A stretch of 8,555 nt of DNA, taken from CAZBGL01 sp964491375 (GTDB lineage Bacteria > Desulfobacterota > Deferrisomatia > Deferrisomatales > Deferrisomataceae). Below, one piece after another: positions 1-5,652 of this stretch; position 1 is the stretch's first letter, and each line of letters opens with the position of its first letter. A program made the position numbers and the translations under genes. The notes under the pieces are model-generated. The model did not search any database. It was not told where the DNA came from and was given only the letters and a program-made list of their open reading frames with translations. The DNA is taken from positions 1-8,555 of the forward strand of contig CAZBGL010000192.1 of assembly GCA_964491375.1 (NCBI GenBank), in the 5' to 3' direction.

Positions 1-396
1 CGAGGCGCGGTATAGCTGGTTTTCGACGATCTGATCACGGGTTCCGAGAACGACCTCAAGCGGTTCTCCTAATTGGTGGAAAAGAGGGTCTGCCAGGGGT
101 GGATGAGCGAAAGGCTTGGGCCGGTGACGTTCAGCCGGGGAGAGGAGCACGTCTTCCTGGGGAAGAAGTTGGCCCAGGAAAAGAGCTATTCCGAACAGAT
201 GGGATGGATCATCGACCAGGAAATCGAGGCGATCGTGCGGGAATGTGAGGCACGTGCCCTCGACCTGCTCCGGACCCACCGGGACGCCCTGGACCGGGTG
301 GCCAACGCCCTGCTCGAGCGAGAGGAACTGACCGGCGAGGAACTGGACGACCTGATCGCCGTCCCCCGCATCCAGGCCACCACCACGGGATCGTAA
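1..396 (+). pseudogene. ftsH: 3' fragment of an ftsH-like protease gene, broken by two stops
   Basis: The frame starting at base 1 reads like the end of the M41 peptidase domain of FtsH, the membrane-bound AAA+ zinc protease. It contains LVFDDLITGSENDL, including the Asp (codon 52-54) that matches the third zinc ligand, then MSERLGPVTF, EEHVFLGKKLAQ, YSEQMGWIIDQEI and a helical tail ending at TAA 394-396. Two in-frame stops interrupt it: TAG at 13-15, where the family has Glu of the RAAEELVF stretch, and TAA at 70-72, where it has Glu of the RATELA stretch. Nearby residues also deviate; for example the usual WGMSE reads GWMSE (97-108). The part after ATG 103 is well conserved. A 97-aa piece could start there behind a weak AGGGG, but it would lack the ATPase and the zinc site. 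The 5' part lies outside the window. Family assignment is firm from remembered FtsH sequences; loss of function is inferred from the stops. Confidence 0.85.
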
Positions 397-415
397 GCGA
401 CCTCGCCTCCGCCTT

Positions 416-496
416 GTCCCCCTCCGGCCCAGGGGGACATCCCCTCCGTGCCTCCGGACCTGGGAGCAAGCGGAGGGGGACGGCCCGCAAGCCGTC
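416..496. repeat. cluster of three short perfect inverted repeats
   Basis: Three hairpins follow the ftsH remnant back to back. The first pairs GTCCCCCT (416-423) with AGGGGGAC (431-438), with a 7-nt loop. The second pairs CCCCTCCG (441-448) with CGGAGGGG (471-478). The third pairs GACGGC (479-484) with GCCGTC (491-496). None is followed by a T run, so they are not classical intrinsic terminators. They could still end or stabilise the upstream transcript, or be chance structure in G+C-rich DNA. The stretch 397-728 otherwise holds no gene I can support. Confidence 0.5.
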
Positions 497-590
497 TGCC
501 CTCGGCCGCCCGCCGCCCCGTGTGGCCCGGTGGGTACACCTTCTGTTGCCCTCTTGTGGAAAACGATTTCCCATTTCGGATCCCGAACCT

Positions 591-638
591 CCTATGCGAC
601 CCCCGGAAGGCGTACAGTTCGAACCGGGGTCACATAGG
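591..638. repeat. long imperfect palindrome upstream of the GGDEF/HD-GYP gene
   Basis: The left arm CCTATGCGACCCCCGG (591-606) is the reverse complement of the right arm CCGGGGTCACATAGG (624-638), apart from one mismatch and one extra C. The 17-nt loop ends in part of the 8-bp palindrome GTTCGAAC (617-624). The structure stands alone in the intergenic region about 90 bp before the ATG at 729, and its right end touches the -24 element of a promoter candidate. It could be a regulator-binding operator, or a terminator for the ftsH transcript (TTTT follows at 645-648). The sequence does not decide between these. Confidence 0.65.
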
Positions 639-651
639 CAGGACTTTTGCA
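636..651 (+). promoter_or_regulatory. candidate sigma54 (-24/-12) promoter
   Basis: The segment AGGCAGGACTTTTGCA has GG (637-638) and GC (649-650) exactly 10 nt apart, with GGCA at -24 and TTGCA at -12. It matches the family consensus TGGCACG-N4-TTGCA at 10 of 12 defined positions; the exceptions are A for T and G for C. The start site would fall near 662, leaving a leader of about 67 nt before the ATG at 729. Regulation by sigma54 with an enhancer-binding activator is inferred; no activator gene lies in the window. Confidence 0.5.
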
Positions 652-728
652 TGCTCATGCTGTAATGGTATTCCTATGATCTGTTCATTTCGATTGAACC
701 ACGACTTCAAACGGAGCGCGGACGGCCC

Positions 729-2867
729 ATGTCGACCCAACTGCCGGAGTCCTGTTTCGTCCGGGTGAGCCTGGAGATCACTCCCGCCATCGTCCGGTCG
801 TTCCCTGAGAAGGTCAACCTCCTCTACCAGGCCCAGTTGGCCGCCCGGAGCGTGACCGCCCTCGAGTCCGGGCTCGGACTCCTCTTGGAACTCGCCCGAG
901 AACTGGTTCCTTGCGATTCAGCAGCAGCCGCGTGGCGACAGGACGTGGGGCAGCCGTTCCGCGTCCGCGCCTCCAGGGATCTGGGTGCCGCCCGGCTCGA
1001 GGCGCTTCGCTCGATTGTAGAGGGTCTGCCCGTGGAGCGGGCCATGCCGATCATCCTCGCCCGTTCCGAGCTCCAAGGCCGGATCCAGGCCGCCATGGGC
1101 GAACTGGCCGCTGAGAGTATCCTGGCCGTTCCGTTCGGCTCCACCGGGGCTCCCCCTGGTCTCGTTCTCCTCATGCGGCGTACCGGGAAGCGGTTCGCGC
1201 CTTCCGAGGCCCAGATGATCCGCCTCCTGTGCCTGGGGTTCGAGCCGATCCTGGACGAAATGGCCGGAGAGGACGGCACCCCACGGCCTGAGTTCCTGGA
1301 CCGGCTGACCGGGCTGTTCAACCGCCGGTACTTCGAACAGGAGCTCGAACGGGAGATCGCCCGGGCCAAGCGGGCCCGGGAGCCCGTGAGCATCCTGCTG
1401 CTCGATCTGGACGATCTGGACCGGGTTCGCCTGGAAAGGGGGCCGGCCGTGGCGGACGCCATGTTCCAGGCGATCGTGAGGCGCGTCTCGGCCACCTGCC
1501 GGTGCAGCGACACGCTCGCCCGGTGCGGGACGAACCGCCTGGGGATCATCCTTCCGCGGACCGGCAGGGGGCCGGTGGCGGTACTGGCCCGACGCCTGTT
1601 CAGCGCCCTGTCGACGCCCGTGCTCGAGGATCTTCTCGGCGGGAAGGGGATCGTGCCACGGGTGTGCATGGGGGTGGCCAGTCTGCCCGAGCACGGCGAT
1701 ACCTGTTCGGCTCTGCTCAGGCAGGCCGAGGAAGCCGTGGAGAAGGCCCGGCAGCTCGACGGGGTGCGGTACTGGGATCCCCCGGTGGAGGGCACCCTAT
1801 ACGAGGACCGTCTGCTGGACCCGACCCGGGTGGTGCTGCTCAGGGAGAAGGGCCAGGATCCGGCTTCGCTCCTTCCGGTGATCGCCCGGCTGTGCCGGGA
1901 GGCCGTGCCGGCGGACCGGATCTCCATCATGCTCAAGGCCGACGGGCACCTGATCATCCAGGAAGCCCTGGGCTTCGAAGGGAGGGACCAGGTCATCCGG
2001 ACCACCCGGATTCCCCTGAGCTCCAAGACCGTGTCCGGGTGGGTAGCCCGGAGCCGGAAACCCCTGGTGGTGCCTGGCGAGGTGGACATCTCCCAGCTTC
2101 CCGTGAACCGGATCGGAGGCTACCGGGCGGATTCTTTCTTGAGCTATCCGGTGGTGTGGGAGGGGGAGCTCCTGGGGGTGATTCATTTCAGCAACCGATC
2201 CGACGGAGAGGTGTTCACCCGGGAGGATCTCGACCGGTTCCGGCCGGTGGGGGAACTGATCGCCCGGTACCTTGCCGCGAACCGGCATTTCGCGCGAAGC
2301 CGGCAGGAGTTCCTCCGGGAAAGCCTGTACGCCCTGGTGGACCTGGTGGAGCGCATGGTGCCCGGAAAGGAGGGGCACTCGAAACGCGTATCCGAACTGG
2401 CGGCCGCCATGGCCGCGCGCCTCGGGACCCCTCCCGAGCAGGTCGAGCGGATCCGCGTGAGCGCCCGGCTCCACGACCTGGGCAAAGCGGGGTACCGGAT
2501 CCAACGGCTCTCCGCGCCCCGGCGGTGGGGGGAGGCGGAACGCCGGGAGACCGCCATGCATCCGCTTCTGGGCTGGCAGTTCGCCGAAGCCCTGGGACTG
2601 GAGGGACTCGACCGGGACGCGGTGCTCTACCACCACGAGCGCGAAGACGGCTCCGGTTACATGGGCCGCAAAGGAGAGGCCATCCCGCTGAGCGCCAAGA
2701 TCGTCGGCGTGGCCGACGTGTACGCCGCGCTCACCGAACCCCGGCCCTACCGATCCGCCCTTCCCCCTGACAAGGCCCTTGAGGTGTTGGAAAGGAACGA
2801 ACGGGAGCGGTTCGATCCCCGTGTGGTGGCGGCCCTGCGCGAGGTGGTGTCCGGCTCAGCCGGTTAG
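729..2867 (+). CDS. GAF / degenerate GGDEF / GAF / HD-GYP cyclic-di-GMP signalling protein
   Basis: This is a 712-aa protein with no evident signal peptide or membrane helix, so probably a cytosolic sensor. Residues 32-178 look like a weak GAF domain. Residues 188-348 form a GGDEF fold opening with DRLTGLFNRRYF. Its signature is GTNRL (267-271) instead of GGDEF, and the Asn-Asp pair of the substrate-site helix is Arg-Leu (234-235), so cyclase activity should be lost. The inhibitory-site motif RCSD (258-261) is kept at the right spacing, so the domain may sense c-di-GMP. Residues 366-518 are a second GAF. Residues 530-706 are HD-GYP with the usual metal ligands H550, H582-D583, H611, H635-H636 and D663, plus K586; the GYP motif reads GYM (643-645). 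The likely reaction is hydrolysis of c-di-GMP to pGpG or GMP. ATG 729 is preceded by GGAG (713-716), a rather distant Shine-Dalgarno. The 3' end overlaps the convergent gene by 12 bp. Confidence 0.93.
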   Translation: MSTQLPESCFVRVSLEITPAIVRSFPEKVNLLYQAQLAARSVTALESGLGLLLELARELVPCDSAAAAWRQDVGQPFRVRASRDLGAARLEALRSIVEGLPVERAMPIILARSELQGRIQAAMGELAAESILAVPFGSTGAPPGLVLLMRRTGKRFAPSEAQMIRLLCLGFEPILDEMAGEDGTPRPEFLDRLTGLFNRRYFEQELEREIARAKRAREPVSILLLDLDDLDRVRLERGPAVADAMFQAIVRRVSATCRCSDTLARCGTNRLGIILPRTGRGPVAVLARRLFSALSTPVLEDLLGGKGIVPRVCMGVASLPEHGDTCSALLRQAEEAVEKARQLDGVRYWDPPVEGTLYEDRLLDPTRVVLLREKGQDPASLLPVIARLCREAVPADRISIMLKADGHLIIQEALGFEGRDQVIRTTRIPLSSKTVSGWVARSRKPLVVPGEVDISQLPVNRIGGYRADSFLSYPVVWEGELLGVIHFSNRSDGEVFTREDLDRFRPVGELIARYLAANRHFARSRQEFLRESLYALVDLVERMVPGKEGHSKRVSELAAAMAARLGTPPEQVERIRVSARLHDLGKAGYRIQRLSAPRRWGEAERRETAMHPLLGWQFAEALGLEGLDRDAVLYHHEREDGSGYMGRKGEAIPLSAKIVGVADVYAALTEPRPYRSALPPDKALEVLERNERERFDPRVVAALREVVSGSAG

Positions 2868-2871
2868 CACC
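2846..2871. repeat. hairpin spanning the stop codons of two convergent genes
   Basis: CCGGC (2851-2855) pairs with GCCGG (2859-2863), and GGTG (2846-2849) pairs with CACC (2868-2871). The 3-nt loop (2856-2858) is exactly the TGA stop of the minus-strand gene, and TAG 2865-2867 of the plus-strand gene sits in the other side of the stem. There is no T tract on either strand. It may act as a weak shared transcription end; that is inference. Confidence 0.35.
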
Positions 2872-4235
2872 GTCCCGTCGGGTACTCGAAGGGGCTGGTG
2901 GTCCGGGTTTTCCACCCGCACAGTTCCCCTTATGACGATGCCCTTCCCGAAACGCACGTCCCCCCGGACCTCCAGGCGTTTCGCCGAGACCAGCCCGAGG
3001 GGATGGGGTATGCGCAGGTCCACGTCCGGCACCGACTTGTAGTACGCGGGATCGAGCCGGACCACGGGGGGGCCGAGCGAGGGGTCCCGGGCCGGGTTGG
3101 GCTCAAGGGGGCTTTGCGTGCCCGGCACATACAGGTCGCTGCGGCGCACCACCAGATCGTCCGTGGTCTTTACCGGCGCGAACCGCCGGCGGTCCACCAC
3201 GAGGCCCGCCGCCCGCTCGAACGCCCCGATGGCCGCCCCCATGGCCGTCTCCAGTTGGATCACGGGCTCCCCTGCCACCTCCTTGCGGTTCACGATCAGG
3301 GGCAGGTCCAGTGCCCCTTCCCCAAGCCGGTCCGTCAGGGCCTCCAGGTCGATCCACAGATTGTTCGTGTTGAACACCGGGAAGGTGCCCACGTCCTGGA
3401 ACTCGGCCACATGTTCATCGGGCACCTGGGCGATCTCCAGGAGCTCCAGCCGCCCCTGCCGTCTCACCAGTGTCCCGCCCTTCACGTCGGCGGCGGTCTT
3501 GGGGGTGACCTCCATCACGAACTCGTACCCCTCGGATGCCATCCATCCCAGTATGGCTGGAGCGGGGCTGGCACCCAGGTTGTCGGCGTTCGAGACGAAC
3601 ACCCACCGGATCCCCCGGTTCCGCAGGCTTTCGAGGAGCCCCGAGGCCTGGAGGGCTGCGTAAAGGTTCCCGTGCCCTGGCGGCGCCCACGCCTCCCGCG
3701 CATCCGCGTCTCCAAAGGGCATCCCGTCCCGCGCACGGATCCGGGGGAACCGGTGCTGGACGAAGTCCAGCGGGAGGCCGTGCACGGCAAGGGCGTGGCG
3801 CTCCAGGGCCTGGAGGGTATCCTCCCGGGTGGCAAAGGAGTTCATGAAGACCACCGGAAGACGCACACCGGTCCGTTCGCGGAATCCGCGAACGAACTCG
3901 GCCAGCAGGTCCAGGAACGTCTGGTCCCCCTTCACGGGCACCAGGCTCTTGGCGCGGTCCATCTTCATGGACGTGCCCAGTCCTCCGTTGAGCACGATCC
4001 ACGCCAACCTCCGCAGGTTCTTCTCCCCTGCCTCCCGGAATGGGTCGGTCTCCACCGCCCGGAGAGGCACCAGATCCCCTTCGTCCGGCGGGCTCACCTC
4101 CTCCCACGGGATCTTGCCCGTGGCCCCGGCGCGGTAGCGCCGGTACAGCCGCTCGAAGCTCTCCCACGCCTCGGGGGGCTCACCGGAACGCTCGAACCGC
4201 TCGCGGAACCGTGCCAGTGCGTTCTCCAGCTCCAT
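2856..4235 (-). CDS. UTP--glucose-1-phosphate uridylyltransferase, eukaryotic-type (UDPGP family)
   Basis: This 459-aa protein belongs to the UDPGP family, whose members make UDP-glucose from UTP and glucose-1-phosphate for polysaccharide, glycolipid or trehalose synthesis in the cytosol. Visible motifs are the nucleotide-binding loop LNGGLGTSM (82-90) followed by AKS (95-97), FVQHRFPRI (158-166), PPGHGN (185-190), SNADNLGA (215-222), and VKTTDDLV (355-362) with the conserved Lys. The last ~45 residues have the alternating pattern of the C-terminal left-handed beta-helix. This is the eukaryote-like class, unrelated at family level to bacterial GalU. The frame stays open upstream to 4451, but ATG 4235 is preferred: AAAGGA lies 7 nt before it and the family similarity begins after it. 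Another UDP-sugar pyrophosphorylase specificity (galactose or N-acetylhexosamine) is possible; UGPase is favoured by the GTSM and PPGHGN motifs. No gene symbol is assigned because bacterial naming varies. Confidence 0.9.
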   Translation of the reverse strand: MELENALARFRERFERSGEPPEAWESFERLYRRYRAGATGKIPWEEVSPPDEGDLVPLRAVETDPFREAGEKNLRRLAWIVLNGGLGTSMKMDRAKSLVPVKGDQTFLDLLAEFVRGFRERTGVRLPVVFMNSFATREDTLQALERHALAVHGLPLDFVQHRFPRIRARDGMPFGDADAREAWAPPGHGNLYAALQASGLLESLRNRGIRWVFVSNADNLGASPAPAILGWMASEGYEFVMEVTPKTAADVKGGTLVRRQGRLELLEIAQVPDEHVAEFQDVGTFPVFNTNNLWIDLEALTDRLGEGALDLPLIVNRKEVAGEPVIQLETAMGAAIGAFERAAGLVVDRRRFAPVKTTDDLVVRRSDLYVPGTQSPLEPNPARDPSLGPPVVRLDPAYYKSVPDVDLRIPHPLGLVSAKRLEVRGDVRFGKGIVIRGTVRVENPDHQPLRVPDGTVLTG

Positions 4236-4250
4236 GGTCTGATCCTTTCT

Positions 4251-4263
4251 CCGGTCGAACCGG
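4251..4263. repeat. 13-bp perfect palindrome in the UGPase leader
   Basis: CCGGT-CGA-ACCGG lies 15-27 bp upstream of the UGPase start codon, in the 124-bp divergent region shared with marC. Its position would suit an operator or a small leader hairpin. Short G+C palindromes arise easily by chance here, so this is only a candidate. Confidence 0.25.
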
Positions 4264-4270
4264 TTTCCCC

Positions 4271-4300
4271 TTGTGCCCCGCGCCCGGAAAAGGGTATCAA
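4271..4300 (+). promoter_or_regulatory. candidate sigma70 promoter for marC
   Basis: TTGTGC (4271-4276) and TATCAA (4295-4300) are separated by 18 nt, giving partial -35 and -10 matches (the -10 agrees at 4 of 6 positions). The expected start would be near 4307, about 50 nt before the marC GTG at 4360. It is the best plus-strand candidate in the divergent gap, but not strong. Confidence 0.35.
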
Positions 4301-4359
4301 GTGCCTTCCCTTTCAAGGCCCGGAGTCCATTGTGCCGCAACGCCTCATCGGGAGGAACC

Positions 4360-4974
4360 GTGGAGACCTTTCTCCACGCTTTCGTCACGTTGTTCGCCGT
4401 ACTTGACCCTCTGGGCAACATGCCCGTGTTCCTGAGCCTCACCGCGGACATGCAACCCCAGGAGCGCCCGAGCGTGGCCCTGCGTTCGGCGGTCTACGCC
4501 GCGGGGGTCCTCTTTTTCTTCTCGGTGGCCGGAAAGGCGCTGTTCCGGCTGTTCGGGGTCACCCTCCCGGCGTTTCGGGTTACCGGCGGTCTGATCCTGC
4601 TCAAGGTGGGATTCGACATGATGGAGGCCCGGGGCCAGCGGATCAAACACACCCAGGAGGACGAGGAAGCCCGGGACCGGGAGGACGTCTCCCTCATCCC
4701 CCTTGCGGTGCCCATGCTTGCGGGGCCCGGGGCGATCTCGGCGACGCTCGTGCTTTCCGAGGTGCTTTCCGGCCCTTCGGGCCTGGCGACCCTCTGGGGG
4801 GCCATCGCTTGCAACCTGGTCCTGGTGTACCTGGCGTTCCGCCTCGCCGTTCCCTTGTTCCGGTGGTTCGGAGGGACCGGCCTCCGGGTGACCACGCGGC
4901 TCATGGGGCTCATCCTGGCGTCGCTGGCCGTGGAGTTCATTCTGGGAGGCATCCGCGAACTGTGGGGCATGTGA
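4360..4974 (+). CDS. MarC family integral membrane protein
   Basis: This 204-aa hydrophobic protein has about six predicted membrane segments (roughly 3-27, 43-63, 69-88, 113-133, 143-164 and 180-199) in two similar halves. Family hallmarks are LDPLGNMPVFLSLT (15-28), a first-half GGLILLKVGFDM (76-87), and LAVPMLAGPGAISATLVL (115-132) opening the second half. A charged cytoplasmic-type loop (about 90-111) separates the halves. MarC proteins sit in the inner membrane. The original link to multiple antibiotic resistance was not sustained, and their transport role is unknown. The GTG at 4360 is chosen because GGGAGGA ends a few nt before it and the family N-terminus begins there; an open frame continues upstream to 4273 but crosses the likely promoter. 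Length fits the family. It is divergent from the UGPase gene and closely followed by the unrecognised ORF at 5019. Confidence 0.92.
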   Translation: METFLHAFVTLFAVLDPLGNMPVFLSLTADMQPQERPSVALRSAVYAAGVLFFFSVAGKALFRLFGVTLPAFRVTGGLILLKVGFDMMEARGQRIKHTQEDEEARDREDVSLIPLAVPMLAGPGAISATLVLSEVLSGPSGLATLWGAIACNLVLVYLAFRLAVPLFRWFGGTGLRVTTRLMGLILASLAVEFILGGIRELWGM

Positions 4975-4978
4975 GGGG

Positions 4979-5004
4979 CCCGGTTGCACCCGCTGGAAAC
5001 CGGG
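4979..5004 (+). repeat. hairpin just after the marC stop
   Basis: CCCGGTT (4979-4985) is a perfect inverted match to AACCGGG (4998-5004), with a 12-nt loop, starting 5 nt after the marC stop codon. There is no T run, so it is not a standard terminator. It might protect the marC mRNA end or attenuate transcription into the next ORF. Confidence 0.35.
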
Positions 5005-5018
5005 GTACAGTCGATGAC

Positions 5019-5423
5019 ATGGACATTCGGAGGAAGGCCCACACGTCTCGGTTCCGGTTGTTCAGGAGACAGGGGGCACGCCAGCGCCGGGGAATGCCGG
5101 GGCGGTCGCCGGGAACGTACCGCAGCCTACCCGGTTCCCGCGGTCTGCCCCCCGAGCTCCACCGGTGGGTGTGGAACTTCGCTTCCCGCGCCCAGGCCTA
5201 CCCATGGGTATGGGCGTGTTCGGTATGCTCCGAGGGATCCGAGATCACTCTGTACCTCCAGGTTCCCCGGCCCATGACCCGGGCCATGGCCCTTCTCGCC
5301 CGCCGGTGGGCCCGCGAAATGGGATGCCCGCCGGGCGGATGCACCCCTCGCGTGGAAGTGGGAGAGAAGCCTCCGGACGAGGGCCGGCACCACGTCGTGT
5401 TCTGGCGTCCCCCGGGCGCGTGA
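5019..5423 (+). CDS. unrecognised small Cys/Trp-rich protein
   Basis: I do not recognise this 134-aa product. The first ~40 residues are Arg-rich and low in information. From about residue 44 the sequence looks more protein-like: a Trp-rich stretch (HRWVWNF, YPWVWA), a CSVC pair (C67, C70), a short hydrophobic strand ITLYLQV (76-82), a basic amphipathic helix near 86-100, then a second Cys pair (C103, C108) and HHVVFW near the end. Four paired cysteines could hold a metal ion or form a disulphide. Codons are G+C-ending like the neighbours. ATG 5019 has no convincing ribosome site. The alternatives are ATG 5094 or GTG 4971, the latter overlapping the marC stop as GTGA, which would couple it to marC and add 16 residues. 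It lies 44 nt after marC on the same strand and ends before the tRNA promoter. It may be a real co-transcribed gene or a chance frame. Confidence 0.5.
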   Translation: MDIRRKAHTSRFRLFRRQGARQRRGMPGRSPGTYRSLPGSRGLPPELHRWVWNFASRAQAYPWVWACSVCSEGSEITLYLQVPRPMTRAMALLARRWAREMGCPPGGCTPRVEVGEKPPDEGRHHVVFWRPPGA

Positions 5424-5457
5424 GACGAACCGGACCCACGACATGGGCCCGCGGGGG

Positions 5458-5486
5458 TTGACAACCGTCCCCCTCATGAGTACAAG
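5458..5486 (+). promoter_or_regulatory. sigma70-type promoter of tRNA-Cys
   Basis: A perfect -35 TTGACA (5458-5463) is followed after exactly 17 nt by TACAAG (5481-5486), which matches the -10 consensus at 4 of 6 positions. Transcription would start near 5493, giving a leader of about 17 nt before the mature tRNA at 5510. Spacing, the perfect -35 and the position make this the most convincing promoter in the window. Confidence 0.8.
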
Positions 5487-5509
5487 ATGCGGTGTCCGAC
5501 ATCGGCGGA

Positions 5510-5583
5510 GGCGCCATCGCCAAGCGGTAAGGCAGAGGTCTGCAAAACCTCCATCCCCGGTTCGAATCCGGGTGGCGCCTCCA
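5510..5583 (+). tRNA. tRNA-Cys (anticodon GCA)
   Basis: The complete cloverleaf can be drawn. The acceptor stem pairs GGCGCCA (5510-5516) with TGGCGCC (5573-5579). The D stem is GCC/GGC. The anticodon stem pairs GAGGT (5535-5539) with ACCTC (5547-5551), with loop CTGCAAA and GCA at 5542-5544. The T loop contains TTCGAAT. The discriminator is U (5580), as expected for tRNA-Cys and its synthetase, and CCA (5581-5583) is encoded. The gene stands alone with its own promoter and terminator. Confidence 0.98.
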
Positions 5584-5601
5584 TTTTTCGGGTTGGCGGG
5601 G

Positions 5602-5630
5602 AAAAGCCGGAACCGTCCTTCCGGCTTTTT
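5602..5630 (+). terminator. intrinsic terminator of tRNA-Cys, probably bidirectional
   Basis: AAAAGCCGGAA (5602-5612) pairs perfectly with TTCCGGCTTTT (5619-5629) around the 6-nt loop CCGTCC, and five Ts end the structure (5626-5630). It lies 18 nt after the tRNA. On the minus strand the same hairpin ends in TTTT and lies about 23 nt past the stop of the convergent membrane-protein gene, so it can serve both. Confidence 0.93.
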
Positions 5631-5652
5631 GCATTTGGTGAGGTGGTGCGGG

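Noticed and set aside
13..72. Stop-codon recoding (selenocysteine, pyrrolysine or read-through) in the ftsH frame
   Set aside because: The two stops differ (TAG, TAA), stand for Glu rather than special residues, and are surrounded by other substitutions. TAG, TAA and TGA serve as normal stops for other frames here.
612..638. tRNA-like T-arm (GTTCGAACCGGGG) suggesting a tRNA fragment or attachment site
   Set aside because: The 5' side of the T stem, the acceptor stem and CCA are missing; the sequence is better explained as part of the 591-638 palindrome. It does not duplicate the tRNA-Cys 3' end.
600..728. Cyclic-di-GMP (GEMM) riboswitch ahead of the HD-GYP gene
   Set aside because: A GGTCACA-like start is present by eye, but the conserved second half (CGCAAAGCC block and tetraloop receptor) is absent.
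824..2089. Minus-strand open frame opposite the GAF/GGDEF region
   Set aside because: It is a Ser/Arg-rich shadow typical of the antisense of G+C-rich coding DNA.
2898..4406. Long plus-strand open frame over the UGPase gene
   Set aside because: It is Pro/His/Gly-rich without domain signals, opposite a gene with unmistakable UDPGP motifs.
5245..5634. Minus-strand frame running across tRNA-Cys
   Set aside because: Part of it is simply the antisense of the tRNA, a common false protein; the tRNA and its promoter explain the DNA.
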